This document shows positions 1 to 6,566 of a stretch of DNA of 44,389 nucleotides, one piece after another. Position 1 is the first letter of the stretch. Every line of letters begins with the position of its first letter. Position numbers and translations under genes: made by a program. This stretch comes from Verrucomicrobiaceae bacterium (lineage in GTDB: Bacteria; Verrucomicrobiota; Verrucomicrobiia; Chthoniobacterales; Chthoniobacteraceae), in assembly GCA_005791535.1 (NCBI GenBank), contig SXWH01000254.1:1-44389 (forward strand). Direction: 5' to 3'. A model generated the notes under the pieces. The model ran no database searches. It was given only the letters and a program-made list of their open reading frames with translations, and was not told the origin of the DNA.

Positions 1-9
1 CCGCGCCAA

Positions 10-360
10 ATGGGGATTTCCCCGCGCCGCGGAATACGGACCCCGCGGCGTCCGGGTTCGACCCCGCAGGGCGCAGGTAAGACCCCGCGGCGTCTGGGAC
101 CGACCCCGCGACCGGGAATAGCGACCCCGCGACGTCCGGGGTCGACCCCGGAGCGCGCAGGTAAGACCCCGCAGCGTTTGGGACCGACCCCGCAACAGGG
201 AAGCGCCCCGTTTTCCCGCCCCAAACCGACCCCGGAACTGCCGAAAGCTCAGGTGACGACGGCGACAGCCATTCTTGGTTCCCCAGCAGAGCCCGGAAAA
301 GGGAAGTCCCGGCATCGGAGAGTGTCGGCGGAGCCGCCGCATGGGCCGACCCCGCCCTGA
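10..360 (+). CDS. Possible Thr-Pro heptad-repeat protein (low confidence)
   Basis: An open frame of 116 codons spans the tandem array and stays open to the left edge, so it could be the 3' end of a longer gene. It encodes basic, Pro/Arg/Gly-rich heptads beginning Thr-Pro (types TPRRPGS, TPQGAGK, TPRRLGP), then a low-complexity tail. No family is recognised. Evidence for coding is mixed: between the first three duplicated unit pairs, three changes are synonymous (third-position CGG/CGA and GGT/GGG, and CTG/TTG) and three change the amino acid. It may equally be a non-coding minisatellite that happens to be open because its unit is a multiple of three. Confidence 0.25.
   Translation: MGISPRRGIRTPRRPGSTPQGAGKTPRRLGPTPRPGIATPRRPGSTPERAGKTPQRLGPTPQQGSAPFSRPKPTPELPKAQVTTATAILGSPAEPGKGKSRHRRVSAEPPHGPTPP
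39..248. repeat. 21-bp tandem repeat array with 84-bp higher-order period
   Basis: Ten consecutive 21-bp units begin at 39, 60, 81, 102, 123, 144, 165, 186, 207 and 228. All but the 207 unit open with GACCCCG. Units 1-4 and 5-8 correspond pairwise (39 with 123, 60 with 144, 81 with 165, 102 with 186), so a block of four units (84 bp) was itself duplicated. The three better-conserved pairs differ at only two positions each; the fourth is more diverged. In frame 1 the array reads as seven-residue units starting Thr-Pro. Whether it is translated is uncertain. Partly degenerate sequence of the same style continues to the left edge of the window. Confidence 0.9.
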
Positions 361-499
361 TTTGCCAACCGCGGAACCCCTCAAAGTCCGCCTCGACAGA
401 AAAGCCGCCCGCCGCTTTGCTGAGATTCCGCAAGCCGAAGAACGAACATGCCAATACCAACTGCCAACGACCGCCTCCTTGTTTGCGGGAGAGCAGGAT

Positions 500-506
500 G
501 TTAGGC
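500..506 (+). other. Candidate integron attC right core (GTTRRRY type)
   Basis: GTTAGGC fits the integron recombination core GTTRRRY and lies 17 bp before the GTG start of the next small gene, the spacing typical of a cassette boundary. It is the exact reverse complement of GCCTAAC at 1585-1591. A convincing left arm upstream was not found (only a weak TGCCAAC-like match), and no integrase is in the window. A seven-base match alone is weak evidence. Bases 361-523 around it hold no recognisable gene. Confidence 0.3.
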
Positions 507-523
507 GTCGCTCGTGCCGTCCT

Positions 524-838
524 GTGAATGAACCCCAGAAACCACCGCCAGATGACGACTACTGGAACACTGTTCCTTTGTCGGAGGCTTTCATTGCATG
601 GCGGCGAGAGCGGGTTTCCGTTGAGCAGGTCGAGTCTGAACCGATATTCGGCAGGGAGCAGCCGTTGCGGCCGGAGTTTCCCGAGTGGATCGCCCTCAAG
701 CAGCAGTTTCAGCCAGGCGACGAGCTTTGGACGTTCGACTGTCCGAAGCGGTTTTGGCGGCAGGGCATGGGTTGGCAGGGTATTATGCTCGTTCGTTCGG
801 GCCGCTTCGTCGCGGCCTGCACCACAGCCATGAACTAA
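524..838 (+). CDS. Small hypothetical protein, cassette-like
   Basis: A 104-residue acidic-to-neutral protein rich in Trp, Phe and Pro, with no signal peptide or membrane segment. The GTG start at 524 is chosen because it directly precedes the part with protein-like composition (PPPDDDYWNTVPLSEAF) and follows the candidate recombination core at 500-506; a longer frame opens at 275 but its upstream part is low complexity. The C-terminal half contains DELWTFDCP and a GWQGIMLVRSG strand-turn-strand stretch. I do not recognise a named domain. An overlapping frame from ATG 528 is an artefact of the same bases. Function unknown; the compact size and position suggest a mobile or cassette-type gene. 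Confidence 0.6.
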   Translation: MNEPQKPPPDDDYWNTVPLSEAFIAWRRERVSVEQVESEPIFGREQPLRPEFPEWIALKQQFQPGDELWTFDCPKRFWRQGMGWQGIMLVRSGRFVAACTTAMN

Positions 839-879
839 CCAATGACAACACCCGCAACGCCTGATGACAATTCGACATG

Positions 880-907
880 ATGACAATTCGACAGACTCAT
901 AGTCGCC
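880..907 (+). repeat. 28-bp element repeated at two gene starts (copy 1)
   Basis: These 28 bases match 1215-1242 at 26 of 28 positions, and both copies begin exactly on an ATG that opens a small gene. A truncated third copy (first 13 bases) sits immediately upstream at 864-876, making a local 16-bp tandem. The two full copies encode MTIRQTHSR and MTIRKTHSR. Confidence 0.8.
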
Positions 908-1218
908 CTACACACCCAACTCAATGTAAAATGCGAGTGACAGGATTCATTTTCTTATTAGCAGGCTTTTTCTGGCTCGTTCTTGTGGCCAAGCTTGGGA
1001 TCCCTGTGTCTGCCCGCAAGGTTTTTCAAGAGCATTGCAACCGTCTGCCGATTTCTGAGGCAGCAACCTATTCCCGTAGCGATGTTGAGAGGCAGATGCG
1101 GGATGTCCTATCCGACACACTTCAGCGGTATCCCTCTATCCTGTATGGTTCCCTCTCGATGCTTGTCGGCGGACTTCTTTGTGCCTTTGCTCCACGTCGC
1201 GCAACCAAGGACACATGA
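880..1218 (+). CDS. Small two-helix membrane protein, hypothetical
   Basis: A 112-residue protein with a hydrophobic segment at about residues 18-38 (FIFLLAGFFWLVLV) and a second near the C-terminus (SMLVGGLLCAF, about 92-102), separated by a polar loop. It probably sits in the inner membrane with the loop outside. The start at 880 is preferred because the same N-terminal peptide begins the next gene; ATG 877 and ATG 931 (just before the first helix) are alternatives. Its stop overlaps the next start in an ATGA junction, so the two are likely co-translated. No family recognised; carried in the accessory strip with other orphan genes. Confidence 0.5.
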   Translation: MTIRQTHSRPTHPTQCKMRVTGFIFLLAGFFWLVLVAKLGIPVSARKVFQEHCNRLPISEAATYSRSDVERQMRDVLSDTLQRYPSILYGSLSMLVGGLLCAFAPRRATKDT

Positions 1219-1242
1219 CAATTCGAAAGACCCATAGTCGCC
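1215..1242 (+). repeat. 28-bp element repeated at two gene starts (copy 2)
   Basis: Second copy of the element at 880-907, differing at two positions. It spans the ATGA overlap between the two small genes and encodes MTIRKTHSR, so a duplicated gene start or translation-initiation segment is the simplest reading. Confidence 0.8.
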
Positions 1243-1577
1243 ATGCGTTCCTCATGAGCGTCTGCATTATCGCGCTACTCGCAATCGGTTTGGTCGTTGT
1301 CTCCGGCAGCCGTCCGGCGATGCCGAGTCAGTGGCATCTGCTTCGAGCGGGTATGCCGAGGGCGGAGGTTCTCGCCATTCTGCGCGATGAAGTCATCGAC
1401 ATGCGAGAGCTGAAGGGCTTTGACGTTACATCGCATGAAACGACCATGCTCGGTTCGTCGAGTTATTGGCAGTTGCTGATTACCTACGATGCATCAGGAC
1501 GGGTTAGCACAGCGGAGGCGCACTTTATTCACCGAGACTGCGGACTTTTTAACAAGAAAAGAGAATCCGTCTTATGA
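1215..1577 (+). CDS. Small membrane-anchored protein, hypothetical (possible SmpA/BamE-like fold)
   Basis: A 120-residue protein with an N-terminal signal anchor (about residues 13-31, SVCIIALLAIGLVVVSG) and an extracytoplasmic domain with the pattern WHLLRAGMPRAEVLAIL, reminiscent of the first helix in SmpA/OmlA (BamE)-like small folds; no lipobox cysteine is seen. That resemblance is by eye only. ATG 1215 is preferred because it overlaps the previous stop (ATGA); ATG 1254 would still retain the helix. The stop codon is followed seven bases later by GCCTAAC, a candidate attC left core. Confidence 0.5.
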   Translation: MTIRKTHSRHAFLMSVCIIALLAIGLVVVSGSRPAMPSQWHLLRAGMPRAEVLAILRDEVIDMRELKGFDVTSHETTMLGSSSYWQLLITYDASGRVSTAEAHFIHRDCGLFNKKRESVL

Positions 1578-1584
1578 CGCGTTC

Positions 1585-1591
1585 GCCTAAC
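1585..1591 (+). other. Candidate integron attC left core (RYYYAAC type)
   Basis: GCCTAAC lies seven bases after the stop codon of the preceding small gene, exactly where a gene cassette carries the left end of its attC site, and is followed by ATGTCGGCAGAC. No matching GTTRRRY right end is visible before the amidotransferase gene at 1644, so if real the site is truncated or degenerate. Confidence 0.3.
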
Positions 1592-1643
1592 ATGTCGGCA
1601 GACTCACCGGTGCATGCCGTGACGCGCGGAACGCGATGTGTCT

Positions 1644-2348
1644 TTAGTCGGAAAGTGAAAGCCAGCGCCGGAATACCGTGCGGGCCAGCGGTTCTATCGC
1701 GGGTAGCTCCGACCGCGCCGCGGCGAGTAATTCCCGCGGATTCACGCCAAGGGCGCTGAGTGCGTCTTCATCCGGCTCGATCATGGGTTCGACGGTCGGG
1801 AGATCAAATTCGAGATGGAATTGGAATCCGTAGTGACGGTCGGCAACGCGGAAGAGCTGGTGCGGAGTGATTGCGGAGGAGGCGAGAAGCTGCGCGCCGG
1901 GCGGAAGCGTGAAGGTATCGCCGTGCCAGCTGATCGGGCGGAAGACGCGGGGGCAATTGGCCCAGAGCGGATCTTCGGATGCGGCGGGCGTGAGTGTGAT
2001 GTCGAAGAAGCCGCTCTCCCCGCGAGAATTCGGCACGACTTTTCCTCCGAGCGCTTCGGCCAGGAGCTGCGCACCGAGGCAGAACCCGAGGACGGGCTTT
2101 TGGTCGGCGACGGCTGCGCGAATGAGGCGCATGTCGTCGCGCAGATACGGAAACTGATCGGCTTCATACACGCTCATGTCGCCACCGCCGAAAACGAACG
2201 CATCGAATCCGGCGGCGTCTTCGGGCAGCGCTTCGCCTCTCCAGGGATGCGCGATTTGAAGTGCGACGCCATGTTCCCGCAGGACTCGCTCAAACAGGCC
2301 GGGTCCGTCGGATGGCGCGTTTTGGACGAATAGGACTCTTCGGTTCAT
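1644..2348 (-). CDS. Type 1 glutamine amidotransferase family protein
   Basis: A 234-residue class I glutamine amidotransferase-like protein of the GMP-synthase glutaminase type. The catalytic triad is visible: Cys90 in VLGFCLGAQ, and His178 and Glu180 in FQFHLEF. The oxyanion-side motif FVFGGGDMSV is near residues 51-60. Stand-alone proteins of this family release ammonia from glutamine or gamma-glutamyl compounds; the substrate here cannot be assigned. The start at 2348 (MNRRVLFVQN) is chosen because the longer open frame, up to 3074, is only the antisense of the aldolase gene. It is divergent from the aldolase across 69 bp. It borders the accessory strip, which ends at about 1640. Confidence 0.85.
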   Translation of the reverse strand: MNRRVLFVQNAPSDGPGLFERVLREHGVALQIAHPWRGEALPEDAAGFDAFVFGGGDMSVYEADQFPYLRDDMRLIRAAVADQKPVLGFCLGAQLLAEALGGKVVPNSRGESGFFDITLTPAASEDPLWANCPRVFRPISWHGDTFTLPPGAQLLASSAITPHQLFRVADRHYGFQFHLEFDLPTVEPMIEPDEDALSALGVNPRELLAAARSELPAIEPLARTVFRRWLSLSD

Positions 2349-2417
2349 GAGTGAAAGTGCCGCAATTTCCGCATTTCCGCAAACTTGATCCTTGCCGTTC
2401 GCGGTTTGGCGAATTGA

Positions 2418-3398
2418 ATGCCGGCCTTCATGATTGTAACTACAGCGCAACTTTACAAGGTCGCCTACGGCAAATTCGCGGTCGGGGCCTACAACATCAA
2501 TAACGCCGAGCAGACGATGGGTCTTTTCCGTGGATGCATCGAGAGCCAGGCACCATTCATCATCCAGCTTTCCAAGGGTGCCCGCAAATACACCGACAAG
2601 CGGATGCTCGAGGCAATCATCCGCTCTGCGGAGGAGATTTTCCCGGACGCAATTTTCGCAGTGCACCTCGACCACGGCGACGAGGAGACCTGCTACGACT
2701 GCATCGACTCCGGCTTTTACAGCTCGGTGATGATCGATGCCTCGCATGACCCGTTTGAGAAGAACGTGGAGATCACAAAGCGCGTCGTTGACCGCGCTCA
2801 TGCAAAGGGAATCAGCGTCGAGGCGGAGCTCGGCATGCTGGGTGGCGTCGAGGAGGACATCGCGGTGGACGAGGGGAATGCGTGCCTCACGAATCCCGAC
2901 GAAGCGGTGGAGTTCATCAAGCGGACGGGCTGCGACGCGCTCGCTGCAGCCATCGGAACGAGCCATGGCGCATACAAATTCAAAGGACACCAGTCGCTGC
3001 ACTTCGAGGTGATCGAAGGCATCGAATCCAAACTCGCCGCAGCAGGAATGCCGCCGACCCCAATCGTGATGCACGGTTCATCATCGGTGCCGAAGGAGGA
3101 AGTCGCGCGCATCAACGCAGCCGGCGGAACGCTCGACCCGAGCGCATGCGGCGTGGACGAAAATGAATACCTTCCCGCTGCGAAGCTCGGCGTAACCAAG
3201 GTGAACATCGACACCGACGGCCGTCTCGTCTGGACGCGTGTGCACCGCGAGTTCTTCCGGGACAAGCCGGGTGAATTTGATTTCCGTCCTCCGGGCAAGA
3301 CGTTCATCGATGAGTATGCGAAATTCATCGCGCACAAGAACAAGATGCTCGGAAGCGCCGGCACGATTCCGGAAATCCGGAAGTCGCTCGGGATTTAA
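2418..3398 (+). CDS. fba: Class II fructose-1,6-bisphosphate aldolase
   Basis: Catalyses reversible cleavage of fructose 1,6-bisphosphate into glyceraldehyde 3-phosphate and dihydroxyacetone phosphate in the cytoplasm (glycolysis/gluconeogenesis). The 326-residue protein shows the class II zinc and phosphate sites in order: AVHLDHGDEE, SVEAELGMLGG, AAIGTSHGAYKF, IVMHGSSSVP and KVNIDTDGR. The long C-terminal part after the last motif is as in the class II subtype of longer chains. ATG 2418 is given; ATG 2430 (MIVTTAQLYK) fits the usual family start equally well, and neither has a clear Shine-Dalgarno site. A rhodanese gene follows after 8 bp, then ispE and a LamG gene, all on the same strand, suggesting one operon. 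Confidence 0.95.
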   Translation: MPAFMIVTTAQLYKVAYGKFAVGAYNINNAEQTMGLFRGCIESQAPFIIQLSKGARKYTDKRMLEAIIRSAEEIFPDAIFAVHLDHGDEETCYDCIDSGFYSSVMIDASHDPFEKNVEITKRVVDRAHAKGISVEAELGMLGGVEEDIAVDEGNACLTNPDEAVEFIKRTGCDALAAAIGTSHGAYKFKGHQSLHFEVIEGIESKLAAAGMPPTPIVMHGSSSVPKEEVARINAAGGTLDPSACGVDENEYLPAAKLGVTKVNIDTDGRLVWTRVHREFFRDKPGEFDFRPPGKTFIDEYAKFIAHKNKMLGSAGTIPEIRKSLGI

Positions 3399-3406
3399 AT
3401 CCCCGC

Positions 3407-3994
3407 ATGAAGGGCAAAGCCGGAGCGGTTTTTTCAGCGTTCGGCCTCACGCAGCTTGTTGTCGTGGTCGCGGTCGGCGCGGCGCTCTTTTTCGCGTACG
3501 ACCCGTGGCGATGGAGCAAGGTGCGCGAGGAAATCCTCCGCATTTATCCCGGCGCGGATCACATCGACGGTGCGAGTCTTGAGCGTTGGATGGGAGCTGG
3601 CACTTCCAATCCGACGATCAAGCCGCCCGTGCTGCTCGATGTGCGCAGTGCCGCCGAGTTCGCCGTGAGTCATCTGCCGAATGCCCGCAACGTGAGCGTC
3701 GCCGATTCTCCGGAAGCGATGAAGATTCTATCCGGAATCGAAAGCCGCGAAACGGATATGAGGAATCCCATCGTCATTTACTGCGAGGTGGGCACCGCTT
3801 CCGCGGAGGTTGCAGATCGCCTGAAGCGTGTCGGGTTTGAGCGCGTGCAGATGCTCGACGGCGGGGTTTTTCAATGGGCCAATGAGATGCGTCCGCTGGT
3901 GGATGGCAACGGTGCCGCCGTGTCAGTCGTTCATCCGGGCGGTTCCCCGTACAGCGGCTTGCTAAAGCGCAGTCAGCGCGCCGCGACCCGGTAA
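3407..3994 (+). CDS. Membrane-anchored rhodanese-domain protein
   Basis: A 195-residue protein with one N-terminal transmembrane helix (about 13-31) followed by a single rhodanese-like domain. The domain contains LLDVRSAAEFAVSHLPNA (76-93) and the active-site loop VIYCEVGTAS with Cys126 as the presumed persulfide-carrying residue. The family transfers sulfane sulfur; its partner here is unknown. The domain probably faces the periplasm, judged from the short basic N-terminus before the helix. It lies 8 bp after fba, and its stop codon abuts the GTG start of ispE with one base between, so it is likely co-transcribed. Confidence 0.85.
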   Translation: MKGKAGAVFSAFGLTQLVVVVAVGAALFFAYDPWRWSKVREEILRIYPGADHIDGASLERWMGAGTSNPTIKPPVLLDVRSAAEFAVSHLPNARNVSVADSPEAMKILSGIESRETDMRNPIVIYCEVGTASAEVADRLKRVGFERVQMLDGGVFQWANEMRPLVDGNGAAVSVVHPGGSPYSGLLKRSQRAATR

Positions 3995-3995
3995 C

Positions 3996-4826
3996 GTGCA
4001 AATTCACGCGCCCGCGAAAACGAACCTCGACCTCCGCATCCTCGGTAAGCGGAGCGATGGGTTCCATGAAATCGATACGCTGATGGTTCGGCTGTCATTG
4101 CACGACACACTGGAGATTGAGAAGGCCAATGGCGGCGGCGTGCAATTCACCTGCAGCGACCCGACGATTCCGGCTGGCTCGGGAAATCTTGTCCTCCGCG
4201 CGATCGAGTCATTTTCCGCGCGGACGGGGATTGCTCCGGATTTGCGTGTGCATTTGCAGAAGTCCATCCCGCATGGTGCGGGACTCGGCGGTGGAAGCAG
4301 TGATGCGGCATCGACGTTGATGGCGCTCAACCGGATCTACGAGGCCGGCCTTTCGAAAGCCGACCTCAGCGGAATCGCTGCGGCGATCGGAAGCGACATC
4401 CCGTTTTTCATTTATGAATCCGCGGCGCGCTGCCGTGGACGGGGCGAGATCGTCGAGCCGTGTTCCATTCGTGCGGGAATTCCGCTCGTGCTCATCAAGC
4501 CGCCATTCGGCGTGCCGACACCGTGGGCTTACAAGCAATGGAGCACGTCGCTGCCGATTCCCGGCATTCGCTACGACTCGCAGCCGATGGAGTGGGGCGA
4601 AATGGTCAACGATTTGGAGCGGCCGGTGTTTGAGAAATTCATCCAGCTTGCGGAAATGAAGCGATGGTTGCTTGCGCAATCGGGCGTCGCCGGTGCGATC
4701 ATGTCGGGCAGTGGAAGCACGATGGTCGTGGTGCTGCGCGATAGTTCCGGCGGCGCGCAAGTCATTCGCGACGTGCTTGAACAATTCGGTCCGAATTTGT
4801 GGGCTGTCGCGGTTGATACGGTGTGA
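3996..4826 (+). CDS. ispE: 4-diphosphocytidyl-2-C-methyl-D-erythritol kinase
   Basis: Phosphorylates the 2-hydroxyl of 4-diphosphocytidyl-2-C-methylerythritol with ATP in the non-mevalonate (MEP) isoprenoid pathway. The 276-residue chain has normal family length. Visible features are APAKTNLDL near the N-terminus (Lys8), the GHMP-kinase ATP loop PHGAGLGGGSSDAAS (92-106), Asp134 in IGSDIPFFI, and the C-terminal SGSGST glycine motif. Translation begins at GTG 3996; no ATG lies at a suitable place. The stop overlaps the start of the LamG gene (GTGA). This implies isoprenoids are made by the MEP route. Confidence 0.95.
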   Translation: MQIHAPAKTNLDLRILGKRSDGFHEIDTLMVRLSLHDTLEIEKANGGGVQFTCSDPTIPAGSGNLVLRAIESFSARTGIAPDLRVHLQKSIPHGAGLGGGSSDAASTLMALNRIYEAGLSKADLSGIAAAIGSDIPFFIYESAARCRGRGEIVEPCSIRAGIPLVLIKPPFGVPTPWAYKQWSTSLPIPGIRYDSQPMEWGEMVNDLERPVFEKFIQLAEMKRWLLAQSGVAGAIMSGSGSTMVVVLRDSSGGAQVIRDVLEQFGPNLWAVAVDTV

Positions 4827-5851
4827 AGCTGATTGCATCGATTCTAGCGGGGACGACTGCCGCATTCATCGTGTGCGCGCAGGATGCTTCGCCGAACGGG
4901 ATTCGCGTCCGGATCGCGGCTGCGGAGATAGTCGTTGCGGAAGCGGCGAAGGCTGCCGACCGTGAGTTCGATGCATGGGCGGACAAGTTGCCTGAGGGGC
5001 CGCATGAACTCCGCCCTGACGGAGCAACAGACGTGTTTGATTTTGAATCAGTGGAAAAGAACGTGACCATTAACGGCGTCGGTGGAGGAAAGGGGGCAGT
5101 CCTTCGCGGAAATCCGGCCATGGTCCCGGGGCGGGTGGGGAATGGGCTTCGTTTAAAAGGCAGCGCCCGTGCGGTGTTTCCGGAGATCGGACGATTTACA
5201 CGGAGCGACACATTTTCAATGTCGCTGTGGGTGAGGCTCTCTGCAGTTTCCGAGCGGGTAGTCATGATCCATCGGACTTCGATAACGCCAAACGGCGGCA
5301 ATCAAGGCTATGAGGTTTCGCTTGAGAACGGTCGCGTTGCGTTCGGACTTTTTCACGACCCGGCGGGCAGCGCTGCCAAGGTAGTTACGCGGAAAGCTCC
5401 GATGTTCGGCCAATGGCTTCATCTTGCGGTGACATACGATGGATCGAGTCGAGCTGCCGGGATGAAGGTTTTCTTAAATGGAGAGCCATCGGACACTGAA
5501 GTCGCTGCTGATTCATTGAGGCGTGACATCGTTCCCGAGGACGGAAGCGCGGAGTTGACGATTGGCTTTCACACGGGCAAGTCCGGTTTCGAAGGCGGGA
5601 CCGTGGACGAATTCCGCGTGTTTGCGCGGACGCTGGTGCCAATTGAAATTGCGTCGCTCGCCGGTCGCGATGATTTCACGGTCGCACTTCAGGCAATTCC
5701 GCAACTCAGTCCCGCGCAGCGGACGGCGCTTCTTGAATACTACATCGGCACGACGCATCAGGCCTCAATCGATGCGCGTGCGGCGCTGAGTGCATTGCGG
5801 GATGAAGAGCGCAGGAACGCGAATGCTTCGCAGCGGACGAAAGGGCGATAG
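4823..5851 (+). CDS. Exported LamG-like (concanavalin-fold) domain protein
   Basis: A 342-residue protein with a signal peptide (about 1-19, cleaved near CAQDA) and a central LamG/concanavalin A-like jelly-roll domain, recognised from TFSMSLWVRL, HLAVTYDG, MKVFLNGE and GTVDEFRVFARTL (about residues 65-275). Such domains bind sugars or proteins at the cell surface. The C-terminal part is a short helical stretch rich in Arg and Ala. Translation likely starts at GTG 4823, overlapping the ispE stop by four bases. LamG repeats are common in exported proteins of Verrucomicrobiota and Planctomycetota. The ligand is unknown. Confidence 0.8.
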   Translation: MKLIASILAGTTAAFIVCAQDASPNGIRVRIAAAEIVVAEAAKAADREFDAWADKLPEGPHELRPDGATDVFDFESVEKNVTINGVGGGKGAVLRGNPAMVPGRVGNGLRLKGSARAVFPEIGRFTRSDTFSMSLWVRLSAVSERVVMIHRTSITPNGGNQGYEVSLENGRVAFGLFHDPAGSAAKVVTRKAPMFGQWLHLAVTYDGSSRAAGMKVFLNGEPSDTEVAADSLRRDIVPEDGSAELTIGFHTGKSGFEGGTVDEFRVFARTLVPIEIASLAGRDDFTVALQAIPQLSPAQRTALLEYYIGTTHQASIDARAALSALRDEERRNANASQRTKGR

Positions 5852-5865
5852 TCTTGGCAACGCGA

Positions 5866-6477
5866 CTATTTCCGGGCCGCTTCCGCAACAATGGTCTTCG
5901 CAGCCTCATCGGGTGCAACACCGAGGCCTGATTGCTGGTAAATGACCTCACCGCTTTTGTTGAGGACTGTGATGAGCAGTGAATGCGCGTATTGTGTCTC
6001 GGAGCCGGCCGAATAACGGAAGCCGGTGAAATCCGCGACTTTCTTCACGTCGTCCGCGCCACCGCGCAGAATCAGCCAGTGCTCTTTTCCCAGTTTGTAT
6101 TTGCTGCGAAATGCGCCGAGCGCTTCGATCGTGTCGCGGGCCGGATCGATGCTGATGAGCACGAAATCGGTCTGATTACGGGCGCTGCGCGGGAGCTTCT
6201 TCTCGATCGCCTTCATGTCTGCGACGATCGTAGGGCAGGAGTGCTGGCAGTTGGAAAAGAACATCGCCATCACCACGGGCCGGCCGCGTGAGACATCAAG
6301 TTTCGCATCGTTGCCGAGGTCTGATTTCCAAGTGGCGGGTATCTGGTAGATGGATTTCTCGGAGTATTTTCCGGGCTTCAATCCGACGCGGCAGCAGGGT
6401 GGTGTGGATTTCTTCTCGGCTGCATGGAGCGGGGCGAGTGCGAACGCGGTGAGCAAAAAGAATACGGAAGTTGTCAT
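5866..6477 (-). CDS. SCO1/SenC family protein
   Basis: A 203-residue exported thioredoxin-fold protein. The signal peptide covers about residues 1-20. The copper/redox motif CxxxC is intact (Cys77 and Cys81 in SNCQHSCP) and the conserved third ligand His165 appears in TQYAHSLLI. SCO proteins deliver copper to, or reduce, the CuA site of cytochrome c oxidase, or act as thiol-disulfide proteins. An extra CC pair (residues 28-29) precedes the fold. ATG 6477 is chosen because it gives the signal peptide. No oxidase gene is nearby; the gene instead follows the glucarate module with an 89-bp gap, so it may have its own promoter. Confidence 0.85.
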   Translation of the reverse strand: MTTSVFFLLTAFALAPLHAAEKKSTPPCCRVGLKPGKYSEKSIYQIPATWKSDLGNDAKLDVSRGRPVVMAMFFSNCQHSCPTIVADMKAIEKKLPRSARNQTDFVLISIDPARDTIEALGAFRSKYKLGKEHWLILRGGADDVKKVADFTGFRYSAGSETQYAHSLLITVLNKSGEVIYQQSGLGVAPDEAAKTIVAEAARK

Positions 6478-6566
6478 GGGGGCAGCATACCGAAATGCGC
6501 CGCTGGATCTCTTCGCAGGTTGGCGTGTGATGGGCGGCGATTGGCCTAAAACCGGTCCGTTTCCGG

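Noticed and set aside
2349..3074. Upstream extension of the amidotransferase reading frame on the minus strand
   Set aside because: It is antisense to the aldolase gene, which has all class II motifs; the amidotransferase fold begins at 2348.
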